A stretch of 64,000 nucleotides of DNA from Pannonibacter sp051860505 (GCF_051860505.1 NZ_JBHYDX010000028.1:1-64000), one strand, 5' to 3'. Positions 16,945 through 25,225 are shown, numbered from the stretch's first letter. Notes: a model not told the origin generated them from the sequence alone. Translations and numbers: made by a program.

Positions 16945-16980
16945 AAAAGCCGCGCAACCTGACGAGGTTGCGCGGCTTTT
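16945..16980. terminator. Bidirectional intrinsic terminator
   Basis: AAAAGCCGCGCAACCT and AGGTTGCGCGGCTTTT are perfect 16-bp complements around a GACG loop, with T-runs in both directions. It sits between the convergent globin-like and clpP-like genes. Confidence 0.9.
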
Positions 16981-17004
16981 CCTGTTCGCGACAGCAGCTG
17001 TCGC

Positions 17005-17619
17005 TTACTTCATGTCATCGACATTGGCGACGATCTTGCCGACCAGGCCATACTCGATGCCCTCTTCCGGGCCCATCCAGTAATCGCGGTCGGTGTCCTT
17101 CTCGATGCGCTCGATCGGCTGACCGGTGGCATCGGCAAAGATCTTGTTCAGGCGGTCGCGCATCTTGAGGATCTCGCGGGCCTGGATCTCGATGTCGGTC
17201 GCCATGCCACCGGCACCACCGGACGGTTGATGCAGCAGGAAGCGGGTGTTCGGGGTGCAGAAGCGCAGTTCCTTCGCCACCGAGACATAGATCAGCGCAC
17301 CGGCGCTCGCCACCCAGCCCATGCCGAGGATACGCACCTGCGGACGGATGAAACGGATGGTGTCATGGATCATGTCACCGGATTCGACATGACCACCCGG
17401 GGACGACACGATCACGGTGATCGGATCATTCGACACCTGTGCCAGCGCCAGCAGGCGCGAACAGACGTCGCGCGCCAGTTCCTGGGTGATCGGGCCGGTG
17501 ATCAGCACGGTGCGTGCGTCAAACAGATGCTTGTCGACGGGGATCGACTGCGGCGTCTTGGTCTTCTCTTCCTCGTCATCCTCGAGGCGAGCGGGCACCG
17601 ACATGTTGAGATGGCTCAT
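17005..17619 (-). CDS. clpP: ClpP family serine protease
   Basis: A 204-residue ClpP-type peptidase. The ATG at 17619 (MSHLNMSVPARL) is preceded by AAGGGAG. A charged leader of about 25 residues precedes LFDARTVLITGPITQELARD. The catalytic residues are in GWVASAGALIY (Ser), RFLLHQPSGG (His) and EKDTDRDYWM (Asp), so the triad is intact, but the serine context VASAG differs from the common AASAA. This suggests a paralogue of the main ClpP. It is not adjacent to clpX or lon; it might form mixed rings or have its own partner. Confidence 0.88.
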   Translation of the reverse strand: MSHLNMSVPARLEDDEEEKTKTPQSIPVDKHLFDARTVLITGPITQELARDVCSRLLALAQVSNDPITVIVSSPGGHVESGDMIHDTIRFIRPQVRILGMGWVASAGALIYVSVAKELRFCTPNTRFLLHQPSGGAGGMATDIEIQAREILKMRDRLNKIFADATGQPIERIEKDTDRDYWMGPEEGIEYGLVGKIVANVDDMK

Positions 17620-17813
17620 GCGCTGGGAAGCTCCCTTGTGACTTCTCGCCGGCTCAGGCCGACGCAGTTCCTTCTGGCCCATACTTATGCGATGCGCTCG
17701 CGCGCCGCAAACACGGAAAGCCAGTTTTATCCGGCAAGGGTTATCAACTGGGCAACGCCGGGACATTCGGCAAGCCCCAATCGCAACTTCAGCTCTGCAG
17801 AAGCGGCTAAAGG

Positions 17814-19066
17814 TCAGCCGGGCAAAGATTGGAGACTGCCGAAATCCCCGACAATCACGTCGCCGCGCGGTGTTTGCATGTGCGCGATGCTGACCTGCCC
17901 ACGGCCGTCCCTCTTGGCGTCATAAAGGGCAGCATCCGCACGGGCCATCAGCATGGCCAGGCTCTCCCCAGCTTCAGCGCGTGCAAGTCCGACACTGGCC
18001 GTCACCACCCGCGTCCCGCGATGCTCCGGCTCCCGGGTGCTGCGCCCCAGCAGGCCGCAGACCCTGGCTGCCAGGCCGGTTGCCAGCCGCGTTGCCTCCC
18101 CAACGACCAGCACTGCAAACTCGTCGCCGCCGATGCGGCCGAACAAGGCCCCCTGTGGCAGGAGACCACGCAGGCGGTCGCCAAACAGGGCCAGCACCCG
18201 GTCTCCCTCGCCATGACCAAAGAGGTCGTTCAGGGCCTTGAAGCGGTCGAGGTCAATGGCAAGCAGCACGGCCTCCGCCCCCTCCCGTTGCGCCTCGGCC
18301 AGAGCGGCTTCGCTGCGCGACTGAAACGCCTCCCGGTTCAGGGCACCCGTCAGACTGTCCTCGCTCGCCTGCCGCCGCAAGTCCTTCAACTGGACCTCCA
18401 GAAAAACCGTGGCCGCGAACAGGCCGCCCAGAAACACGGCGATCAATTGCAGATAGATGGTTGCTGCCAGCGGTGCATTGGCGGCGGCCAGCAGGATCGG
18501 CTCCTCGGATGTCAGGACAATGCCAATCCGTACAAACTGGACCAGGGTCATGGCACCGATCAGGCCGGCCAGGGCGAGGCAGACCTTGCGACTTCCGACG
18601 ACGCTGCGGGTGAATTCGAAGGCGATGATGCCACTGCAGGCTGCCTGCAACAGCGTGACGGCGACAAGCCGGACCTGGTCATGGTCGTAGATGCCGGGAA
18701 GGAGGCAGATCACGCCCCAGATCAGGCCCGGCAGGAGAACAACGGCTGTAGGGGTTGTGCGACGGCCAAAGCACCGGGTTGCCTTGATGCCTAGGCCGAC
18801 GCCGACCAGCAGGATCCCGTTGGCCACCGCATCGACCAGACATCGGCAATCTGGTCCCGGGCTGACAACAGGAGAAAAGCCGGAACCCGCAACATCAGGC
18901 TGAACGCCCAAAGCCGGAGCCCGGGCTCCGCGCGCTCGCGCCGCCACACGAGATAGAGAACGACACCGACCATCAGGCTGAGCGGAGCCAGCGCAAACAG
19001 AATGGTCAGACTGTCGAGAACCATTGGGCACATCCCGATGAACGCCGGGGTCAGGCATGCCGCCAT
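17814..19066 (-). pseudogene. Frameshifted diguanylate cyclase (GGDEF protein)
   Basis: Two overlapping frames encode one protein. The N-terminal part begins at the ATG at 19066 (AGGCAGG upstream) with membrane segments SLTILFALAPLSLMVGVVLY and ends soon after ARDQIADVW. From about 18840 the second frame continues with DAVANGILLVGVGLG, further membrane spans and a C-terminal GGDEF domain (GRIGGDEFAVLVV). The upstream 75 residues of the second frame are Arg-rich frame-shifted sequence. One base is missing or added near 18838-18845. The GGDEF motif is intact; no RxxD inhibitory site precedes it. Either a true pseudogene, a sequencing error or, less likely, recoding. Confidence 0.8.
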
Positions 19067-19161
19067 GGGAGGCCTGCCTGATTTGATGGCGCGGATCTTA
19101 GATCGGGAGTCTTTACAGGCTCGTTAAATCTGCGGTGCGGAGATATCCTAGGCTGTCAATT

Positions 19162-19641
19162 TCAGATACTCGTTGTCAGGCGTCGAAGCCGCCTCAGGTC
19201 CGACGCAACGATCAGTTTGTGCGCGGGTGCCACGGGCAGCATGTAGATCCGGCCGACCAGGTTATGCGTCTTGACGGAACTGGTGACCGTGTAGGTCGTT
19301 CCGCGCGCTGACAGCCAGGTCATCACATCTAGGTGGCTGTCGCGCACCGTGAGGACCAGATCCGTATCATCCGCGTGTTCGATCAGAAAGAAGTCGAGCT
19401 TGTCGCCAGCCGTGACACTGTCGCGGCGGCGGGTGGCCCGGCCGGAAATCGGCTGCACGTCAAACGGCGCCGACAGGACATCGCGCAACCGCATGGCCAG
19501 CCCCAACAAGGGCGATGGCTCGGAGCGGATCAGGTTCCAGCCCTCAAGCACCGTGACGGGGCGACCGGTTTGCGTGCTCCGCTCGTCAAAAAAATCAAGC
19601 TAAGCACGTGGTGCGATGAGATAGCTGATCGGCTCAGGCAT
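19162..19641 (-). pseudogene. DUF2867 gene with in-frame amber codon
   Basis: The 3' part encodes a typical DUF2867 sequence (TVLEGWNLIRSEPSPLLGL, VLTVRDSHLDVMTWLSARG, YMLPVAPAHKLIVASDLRRL). Upstream in the same frame, an ATG at 19641 with a well-spaced GGAGG starts MPEPISYLIAPRA, then TAG at 19600-19602, then LDFFDERSTQTGRP. The family normally has a Tyr-Leu/Ala-Asp pattern here, so TAG probably replaced a tyrosine codon. Without read-through, the protein could only restart internally, for example near 19551 (129 residues). Confidence 0.7.
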
Positions 19642-19797
19642 GGCAGCCTCCGCAAAAGGACCCGCACCCCTCATGCCGTCCAAAGCACTGGATAGCAGCC
19701 TTCCGGGGCCGCCGCCCCCGGACGCATCGCCGCAGAGAGGGGCACCGGGAACAACCACTCCCGGATGCCGTCCGTTCATCTTGCTCAAATCCGGCTA

Positions 19798-19821
19798 TGC
19801 CGCCAGTGCCCGCTGGCGGCA
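19798..19821 (-). terminator. Hairpin after isovaleryl-CoA dehydrogenase gene
   Basis: Perfect 9-bp stem TGCCGCCAG/CTGGCGGCA with a 6-base loop, 17 bp beyond the acyl-CoA dehydrogenase stop. No T-run follows on the minus strand, so termination would be weak or assisted. The rest of 19642-19838 shows no gene. Confidence 0.4.
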
Positions 19822-19838
19822 ACACCGATCGGCCAATG

Positions 19839-21011
19839 CTACTTCGTCTTGTTGAACAGCTCCCGGCCGATCAGCATGCGGCGGATCTCGCTGGTACCAG
19901 CGCCGATCTCGTAGAGCTTGGCGTCGCGCAGCAGCCGGCCGGTCGGATAGTCGTTGATGTAGCCGTTGCCGCCCAGCAGCTGGATGGCATCGAGCGCCAC
20001 CTTCGTTGCCGTCTCGGCCGCATAAAGGATCGCACCGGCGGCGTCCTCGCGGGTGGTCTCGCCGCGGTCACAGGCCTGCGCCACCGCATAGACATAAGCG
20101 CGGGTGGCATTCATCGACACATACATGTCGGCGACCTTGCCCTGGACCAGCTGGAACGTGCCGATCGGCTGGCCGAACTGCTCGCGCTCGTGGATATAGG
20201 GCATGACCACATCCATGGCCGCCTGCATCAGGCCGACGCAGCCGGCGGCCAGCACCGCGCGCTCGTAGTCGAGGCCGGACATGAGCACATTGACGCCCTT
20301 GCCGATTTCGGCGAGCACGTTTTCCTCCGGCACCTCGCAATCCTCGAACACCAGTTCACCGGTTTCCGAGCCGCGCATGCCGAGCTTGTCGAGCTTCTGG
20401 GCGACAGAGAAGCCCTTGAAATCCTTCTCGATCAGAAACGCGGTAATGCCACGGGATCCGGCAGCGGGATCGGTCTTGGCATAGACGATCAGCGTGTCGG
20501 CGCAGGGACCGTTGGTGATCCACATCTTGCTGCCGTTGAGGACATAGCGGTCGCCCTTCTTGTCGGCCCGCAGCTTCATCGACACCACGTCGGACCCGGC
20601 ACCCGGCTCGGACATGGCCAGCGCGCCGACATGCTCGCCGGAGATCAGCTTGCCAAGATAGCGCTGCTTCTGATCGTCATTGCCCCAGCGGCGCAGCTGG
20701 TTGACGCAGAGGTTGGAATGGGCGCCGTAGGACAGGCCGATGGAGCCTGAAGCGCGGCTGACTTCTTCCATGGCGATGCAGTGCTCGAGATAGCCAAGGC
20801 CGGCCCCGCCCCATTCTTCCTCGACGGTGATGCCATGCAGGCCCAGCGCGCCCATCTCAGGCCACAGCTCGCGCGGGAACCAGTCTTCGCGGTCGATGCG
20901 GCCCGCGAGCGGCGCGATACGGTCCTGCGAAAAGCCGCGCACGGTGTCGCGCAGCATGTCGGCAGTCTCGCCCAGTTTGAAGTTAAACCCCTGAATGTCA
21001 TTGCGGATCAT
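19839..21011 (-). CDS. ivd: Isovaleryl-CoA dehydrogenase
   Basis: FAD-dependent acyl-CoA dehydrogenase of 390 residues that oxidises isovaleryl-CoA to 3-methylcrotonyl-CoA in leucine breakdown. The ATG at 21011 has GGGAGG upstream. Diagnostic segments are ALAMSEPGAGSDVVSMKL, NGSKMWITNGPCADTLIVYAKT and the GLDYERAVLA segment containing the catalytic Glu position characteristic of isovaleryl-CoA dehydrogenases, as well as QLLGGNGYINDYPTGRLLRDAK. The upstream thioesterase and MerR regulator read in the same direction, forming an operon. 3-Methylcrotonyl-CoA carboxylase genes are not adjacent. Confidence 0.92.
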   Translation of the reverse strand: MIRNDIQGFNFKLGETADMLRDTVRGFSQDRIAPLAGRIDREDWFPRELWPEMGALGLHGITVEEEWGGAGLGYLEHCIAMEEVSRASGSIGLSYGAHSNLCVNQLRRWGNDDQKQRYLGKLISGEHVGALAMSEPGAGSDVVSMKLRADKKGDRYVLNGSKMWITNGPCADTLIVYAKTDPAAGSRGITAFLIEKDFKGFSVAQKLDKLGMRGSETGELVFEDCEVPEENVLAEIGKGVNVLMSGLDYERAVLAAGCVGLMQAAMDVVMPYIHEREQFGQPIGTFQLVQGKVADMYVSMNATRAYVYAVAQACDRGETTREDAAGAILYAAETATKVALDAIQLLGGNGYINDYPTGRLLRDAKLYEIGAGTSEIRRMLIGRELFNKTK

Positions 21012-21062
21012 GGCGTTCCTCCCGTTTACTTTCACATGAGTTGAATTCGCAGGCACCGGACC

Positions 21063-21533
21063 TCAGTCCTCCATGCCCACCATGCAGATCATCGAGAACA
21101 GGCCGGTGGCGACATGCACCTCGCCCTCGTCGAGAAGTCCGTAGACATCGGCCTTGCAGATGGTCAGCGTCCTGCCCGGCTTGATCACGCGGCCCCGCGC
21201 CACCAGCTCCCGGCCCCGGCCCGGGTTGAGCAGGTTGATCTTGAACTCCGTCGAGAGCACGCCGGTGCCCTTCGGGAACAGCGACAGGGCGGCGTAGCCG
21301 GCGGCACTGTCGGCGATGGATGTGGTCGATCCGGCGTGGAAGAAGCCATGCTGCTGGGTCAGATGCGGCGCGAAGGGCAGCGTCAGATCCATCTCGCCCG
21401 GAGCCAGATGGCTGATCGCGGCACCCAGATGCGCCATGTAGGGCTGGCGGGCGAAGCTGGCGCGCACGCGCGCGTCCCAGTCGGGATCGCGCGGCTGAAA
21501 GCCACTGGCACCGGTTTGCAACGCTGTTGTCAT
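21063..21533 (-). CDS. PaaI family hotdog-fold thioesterase
   Basis: A 156-residue single-domain acyl-CoA thioesterase. The sequence has HLTQQHGFFHAGSTTSIADSAAGYAAL, where HGGxxxAxxDxAxG-type residues of the PaaI family bind CoA and activate water, followed by EFKINLLNPGRGRELVARGRV. It overlaps the upstream MerR gene by 4 bp and precedes ivd by 51 bp. It probably releases CoA from intermediates of branched-chain acid degradation, an inference from the operon. Confidence 0.88.
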   Translation of the reverse strand: MTTALQTGASGFQPRDPDWDARVRASFARQPYMAHLGAAISHLAPGEMDLTLPFAPHLTQQHGFFHAGSTTSIADSAAGYAALSLFPKGTGVLSTEFKINLLNPGRGRELVARGRVIKPGRTLTICKADVYGLLDEGEVHVATGLFSMICMVGMED

Positions 21534-21961
21534 GCGCCCTCCTCTCCTGCCTCGTGCGCGACGCCCAGCGCCTCCATGCGCGCCCGGCAGCCGGCTTCCA
21601 CCTCGTCCAGATCGGCCAGCGACATCTCTATGTCCTTCAGCTTGTCCAGAAGTTCGGCCCGGCGCAGCGCGATCTTGTCCATGAGCAGGCGCAATTGACC
21701 CGCCTCGCCCGGCGCCTTGCCGTACATGTCGATGATTTCGCGGATTTCGGAGAGGGCAAAGCCAAGCCGCTTGCCGCGCAGGATCAGCTTCAGACGGGTC
21801 CGGTCGGCCGGCCTGTACAGCCGCTGCCGCCCGCGCCGCTGCGGCGTGATCAGCCCTTGCGCCTCATAGAAGCGCAGCGTCCGGGTCGTGATCCCGAACT
21901 CCTGGGTCAGCTGTGTGATGGTGTAGAGCCGCTGCTGCATCATCCCCTCCACGGGCATCAT
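21530..21961 (-). CDS. liuR: MerR family regulator, LiuR-like
   Basis: A 143-residue transcription regulator. The N-terminal winged helix (YTITQLTQEFGITTRTLRFYE, then RRGRQRLYRPADRTRLKLI) is typical of MerR, followed by the dimerising coiled coil with leucine heptads (LMDKIALRRAELLDKLKDIE). No metal-binding cysteine pair is present, as in LiuR that governs leucine/isovalerate degradation. AAGGCAG precedes the two tandem ATGs. The regulated genes are probably those directly downstream (thioesterase, ivd). Confidence 0.8.
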   Translation of the reverse strand: MMPVEGMMQQRLYTITQLTQEFGITTRTLRFYEAQGLITPQRRGRQRLYRPADRTRLKLILRGKRLGFALSEIREIIDMYGKAPGEAGQLRLLMDKIALRRAELLDKLKDIEMSLADLDEVEAGCRARMEALGVAHEAGEEGA

Positions 21962-21976
21962 CTTCTGCCTTTTACG

Positions 21977-21995
21977 TCAAAGTCAATTACTTTGA
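21977..21995. promoter_or_regulatory. Dyad operator before the MerR gene
   Basis: TCAAAGTCAATTACTTTGA is a perfect 7-bp inverted repeat with a 5-base centre, 16 bp upstream of the MerR start, in an AT-rich promoter region (21962-22060). Long-spacer promoters with a central dyad are the usual MerR target, so autoregulation and control of the operon are likely. Confidence 0.55.
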
Positions 21996-22068
21996 TATTC
22001 TTGTTATTTTTCATATATATACTACGCTTTCTTATCGGCCCTCGCCACATGATCGCGCGCAACCGCAT

Positions 22069-22209
22069 TCGTCATGCCATGACCTGATCATGGCATCCAT
22101 GCCGTGACCTCACCTCACGACCGGCGTCGAAGAAGGCCGCCCCTCGTCAGGCTGTGCCCACACGGAGACGCAACGGCATGGATGCCATGGTCGAGCCATG
22201 GCATGACGA
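22069..22209. repeat. 141-bp palindromic repeat, copy 1
   Basis: Begins TCGTCATGCCATGACCTGAT and ends GAGCCATGGCATGACGA. The outer ~40 bases of each end are imperfect inverted complements (GATCATGGCATCCATGCCG against CGGCATGGATGCCATGG). The interior has GGCCGCCCCTCGTCAGGC. No reading frame of note, so it looks like a MITE-sized or REP-like element. Confidence 0.8.
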
Positions 22210-22306
22210 GGATGGAGAGGGAAAGCAGCGTGTCTGGTGCTGGAGGACTGCTGCGAGGCCGTTCCCGAAAGGCCCCTTCCTGCACCGCCCAAAATCCTGT
22301 CCGTAT

Positions 22307-22447
22307 TCGTCATGCCATGACTTGATCATGGCATCCACGCCGTGACCTCTCATCACGACCAGCGTCAGAGAAGGCCGCCCCTCGTCAGGCCGTGCCTGCA
22401 CGGAAAGGCAACGGCATGGATGCCATGGTCGAGCCATGGCATGACGA
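22307..22447. repeat. 141-bp palindromic repeat, copy 2
   Basis: Same length, orientation and terminal inverted repeats as the copy at 22069-22209, about 90% identical by eye, separated from it by a 97-bp unique spacer. Together they fill the intergenic space between the MerR and mgtE genes. Confidence 0.8.
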
Positions 22448-22499
22448 AAATGAAGGGCGATGCTGGCGTGGCAGGACATGGGCAGCAGCGCCCCCGCCC

Positions 22500-23915
22500 T
22501 CACATCGGCAAACGGAACCAGAGCGTGGCGATGCCGAGGAAGGCGAAGAAGCCGATGACGTCGGTGACCATGGTCACGAAGACGCTGGAGGCGATGGCCG
22601 GATCGATCTTGAACCGATGCAGGCTCATCGGGATCATCAAGCCGGCGAGGCCGGCACAGAACATGTTGATGATGATGGCACAGGCGATCACGATACCGAG
22701 GCCGTGATTGAAGAACCAGAGCCCGGCCGTGGCGCCGATCAGGCAGGCAAGCAGCGAGCCATTGAGGAAACTCACCATCACCTCGCGGCGCAGAACCCGC
22801 CAGATGTTGCGCGTATCCAGTTCCTCGGTCGCGATGGCGCGCACGGCAATGGTCATCGTCTGGGTGCCGGCATTGCCGCCGAGCGAAGCGACAATCGGCA
22901 TCAGGACGGCGAGCGCGACCATCGCCTCGATGGTGCCCTCGAACTGCGAGATCACCGTGGCGGACAGAAGCCCGGTGCCTAGGTTGAACAGCAGCCAGAC
23001 AATGCGCGACCGGGCGATGGTCAGCACGCTGTCGGAGATTTCTTCATCGCCCACACCGGCCAGCGCCTTCATGTCCTCGTCGGCCTCTTCCTGGATGACG
23101 TCAACGATGTCGTCAACGGTCAGGACACCGACGAGACGGTTGCCGTCATCGACGACGGCGGTGGAGACGAGGTTATACCGCTCGAACAGACGGGCGACTT
23201 CTTCCTGGTCTTCCTTCACCGGCACCGAATGCGGATCCTCCTCCATGATCGCGGAGATCTTTTCCGCCCGCTGGGTGCGCAGGATCCGGTCGAGTGCGAC
23301 AGAACCGACCAGCCGGAAGCCGGGATCGACCACATAGAGTTCGTAGAACGTGTCCGGAAGATCCCTGTCCTCGCGCAGATAGTCGATCGTCTGACCAACA
23401 GTCCAGAACGGCGGCACGGCGATGAAATCGGTCTGCATGCGCCGACCGGCCGATTCTTCCGGATAATCCAGCGCCCGTTCGAGCTGCGCGCGTTCGGAAA
23501 GCGGCAGTTCGTCAAGGATCGCCGCCTGGTCCTCCTCGTCGAGGTCCTCCAGAATATAGACCGCGTCGTCGGAATCCAGTTCACCCAGGCCCTCGGCAAT
23601 GTCGGCCGTCGGCAGGTCTTCCAGAAGCCGGACACGCACCGCCTCGTCCATCTCGGTCAGGGCGGCATAGTCGAACAGGTTGCCCATGAGCTGGACGAAG
23701 GCCGCCCGGTCGCTGGCCGGCAGCGCATCGACCAGATCGGCCATATCGGCCTCGTGCATGTCCCCGGCAAGGCGGCGCACTTCATCGCTGTCACCGGCTT
23801 CAACGGCCGCATGCACGGCCGAGATGAAAGCGTCGGTGAGCCAGCCGGCCGCGTCATGCACGGGGATCTCTGTGGCCACTTCGGCGGCTTGTTCGCGAAA
23901 CTCGGGTTCGGTCAT
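22500..23915 (-). CDS. mgtE: Magnesium transporter MgtE
   Basis: Mg2+-selective channel/transporter of 471 residues. An N-terminal superhelical domain rich in acidic repeats (LPASDRAAFVQLMG, LDEEDQAAILDELPLSER) is followed by two CBS domains (residues about 140-270, with TVDDIVDVIQEEADEDM at the connecting plug helix) and five membrane spans (from ARSRIVWLLFNLGTGLLSA to the end). The ATG at 23915 has AGGAGGGG upstream. Cytosolic domains sense Mg2+ and close the pore when it is abundant. No Mg riboswitch was noticed upstream. Confidence 0.95.
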   Translation of the reverse strand: MTEPEFREQAAEVATEIPVHDAAGWLTDAFISAVHAAVEAGDSDEVRRLAGDMHEADMADLVDALPASDRAAFVQLMGNLFDYAALTEMDEAVRVRLLEDLPTADIAEGLGELDSDDAVYILEDLDEEDQAAILDELPLSERAQLERALDYPEESAGRRMQTDFIAVPPFWTVGQTIDYLREDRDLPDTFYELYVVDPGFRLVGSVALDRILRTQRAEKISAIMEEDPHSVPVKEDQEEVARLFERYNLVSTAVVDDGNRLVGVLTVDDIVDVIQEEADEDMKALAGVGDEEISDSVLTIARSRIVWLLFNLGTGLLSATVISQFEGTIEAMVALAVLMPIVASLGGNAGTQTMTIAVRAIATEELDTRNIWRVLRREVMVSFLNGSLLACLIGATAGLWFFNHGLGIVIACAIIINMFCAGLAGLMIPMSLHRFKIDPAIASSVFVTMVTDVIGFFAFLGIATLWFRLPM

Positions 23916-24073
23916 GAGCCCCTCCTGTCGGTTCACGTGGCGCCGGCGCCTCAGCCCCGCACAACATGCCCCACACCTATCTGCGACTTGGCTCTTTGGC
24001 TATTGAATTTCGGGCTGATTTTGCGCTTGTCGGTGCAGTTCTTGCGTCTTTGTCCGGTGCCGACAGCCGTGGC

Positions 24074-24409
24074 TTACGGGAGATCCGGGCAGCCCTTGTC
24101 CGCAGCGATCCGGCGCAAGGCCGCCAGATAGGCCTTGACCTCACCCACCAGCACCCGCTCGTCCTGCGACACGCAGGTCCGGTTGCGGAAGAAGGCTTGC
24201 CGGCTCCGGTCATCGCGCGGGCAGACCCCGCCGTCGGCGCGGATCTTTTCACCCAGATACCAGAGCTGGCTGCAGGTCATCTGCTCCAGTTCATGCGCGG
24301 GCCGGCTGATGTTGCGCTGCTGCTCCGGCGAGGTGAAGCCAGCAAGGCAAAGGCCGGTCAACAGGAGCGCAATCGGGACTAATCGCCGGCAAACAGCAAA
24401 TTGGATCAT
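24074..24409 (-). CDS. Small secreted YARHG-like protein
   Basis: A 111-residue protein. The start at 24409 (MIQFAVCRRLVPIALLLTGL) has AAGGGGG upstream and gives a signal peptide ending near LAGFTS. The mature part contains MTCSQLWYLGEKIRADGGVCP and a later FFRNRTCVSQDER, with four cysteines, resembling the YARHG domain found in extracellular proteins (MSCxxLWYxRNxIYxxxGYCF). Longer frames would run through the tRNA-Leu gene and are rejected. Function unknown. Confidence 0.65.
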   Translation of the reverse strand: MIQFAVCRRLVPIALLLTGLCLAGFTSPEQQRNISRPAHELEQMTCSQLWYLGEKIRADGGVCPRDDRSRQAFFRNRTCVSQDERVLVGEVKAYLAALRRIAADKGCPDLP

Positions 24410-24488
24410 CGGGACGCCCCCTTTCGCAGCCAAGCGAAATGATAAACGCCTGCTTGTGGCATTTGCCGGGCGAGAGCCCCAAAAAATG

Positions 24489-24537
24489 AAAAAGGCCCTT
24501 GCAGGCACCTCACAAGAAGGTATCGGCAAGAGCCTTT
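24489..24537 (-). terminator. Terminator of tRNA-Leu
   Basis: AAAAAGGCCCTTGC (24489-24502) pairs with GCAAGAGCCTTT (24526-24537) with a longer internal loop, giving a T-run on the minus strand 12 bp past the tRNA 3' end. Confidence 0.6.
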
Positions 24538-24548
24538 CATCAAGAAAA

Positions 24549-24633
24549 TGGTGCGGTCGAGAAGACTCGAACTTCCACGGGTTGCCCCACAGCGACCTCA
24601 ACGCTGCGCGTCTACCAATTCCGCCACGACCGC
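24549..24633 (-). tRNA. tRNA-Leu (anticodon GAG)
   Basis: On the minus strand the 85-base gene reads GCGGTCGTGGCGGAATTGG with a 7-bp acceptor stem (GCGGTCG/CGACCGC), the anticodon arm CAGCG-TTGAGGT-CGCTG (anticodon GAG), a long variable arm typical of class II tRNA-Leu, the T-loop GTTCGAGTC, and an encoded 3' CCA. Confidence 0.95.
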
Positions 24634-24773
24634 ATTTTCTTGTTCCCGGCGCCAATCAGCGTCGAGGCGCACCATGTAGCAAATCGGTTTTTGCCACGCA
24701 AGGGCCTTCTCACCCTTTGCCGACAAATCGCATCAGGGCCGGATCGCCTGTGGGTAACTTCATGTGAAACAAC

Positions 24774-24797
24774 AAAAAAGGCGTGGAAACCCGCGCC
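24774..24797 (-). terminator. Intrinsic terminator of fliN-like gene
   Basis: Stem GGCGTGG/CCGCGCC with one mismatch and an AAAC loop at 24780-24797; six A residues on + at 24774-24779 give a T-run on the minus strand. It follows the fliN stop by 34 bp. Confidence 0.65.
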
Positions 24798-24830
24798 CGT
24801 CGCACCCAGCCTACCACTGATGTCAGCCGA

Positions 24831-25097
24831 TCACAGCGGCCCGTCGGTCCGCATCGGGCGAACCTCCGGCGCACGCAGCAGCACTTCAGTGATGGAAACG
24901 CCGATCTTGTCACCAAGCAGCACCACTTGCCCCTTCGCCACCAGCGTCTTGTTGGCATAGATGCTGACATCGTCTTCTTCGGCGACATCCAGATCGATCA
25001 CCGCACCGCGTCCCATGCGCAGGAGCTGATGCACCGGCATTGTCGTCTTGCCGAGAACAACCGATATATCGATGCTGATGTCATCAAAGGTGGCCAT
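24831..25097 (-). CDS. fliN: Flagellar motor switch protein FliN (SpoA domain)
   Basis: An 88-residue SpoA (surface presentation of antigens) domain protein, similar in length to the minimal FliN: MATFDDISIDISVVLGKTTM, GRGAVIDLDVAEEDDVSIY, VAKGQVVLLGDKIGVSITEVL. FliN forms the distal C-ring of the flagellar rotor, controlling rotation direction with CheY-P. Here it is alone: no flagellar gene is within the window, though three chemoreceptors are. It lies between lipB and a tRNA gene, so it might be a second FliN, or the flagellar genes are dispersed. Confidence 0.82.
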   Translation of the reverse strand: MATFDDISIDISVVLGKTTMPVHQLLRMGRGAVIDLDVAEEDDVSIYANKTLVAKGQVVLLGDKIGVSITEVLLRAPEVRPMRTDGPL

Positions 25098-25225
25098 CAC
25101 GCCTGTCCGCCTGTATGTAACGACGCCTCAGGACCTTGGCCGCCATTGCCCGGTTCGGCAAGGTCCTGACACGGACTGTAACGCCAAACCCGGCATCAAA
25201 GCCATCGCAAAGCAGCCACAGCGCC

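Noticed and set aside
19642..19788. Extension of the DUF2867 frame to an ATG at 19788
   Set aside because: The ATG at 19641 has a strong GGAGG and the extra residues are Gly/Pro-rich and unconserved.
22069..22447. CRISPR-like repeat pair
   Set aside because: Only two 141-bp units with internal inverted ends, no short regular repeats and no cas genes.
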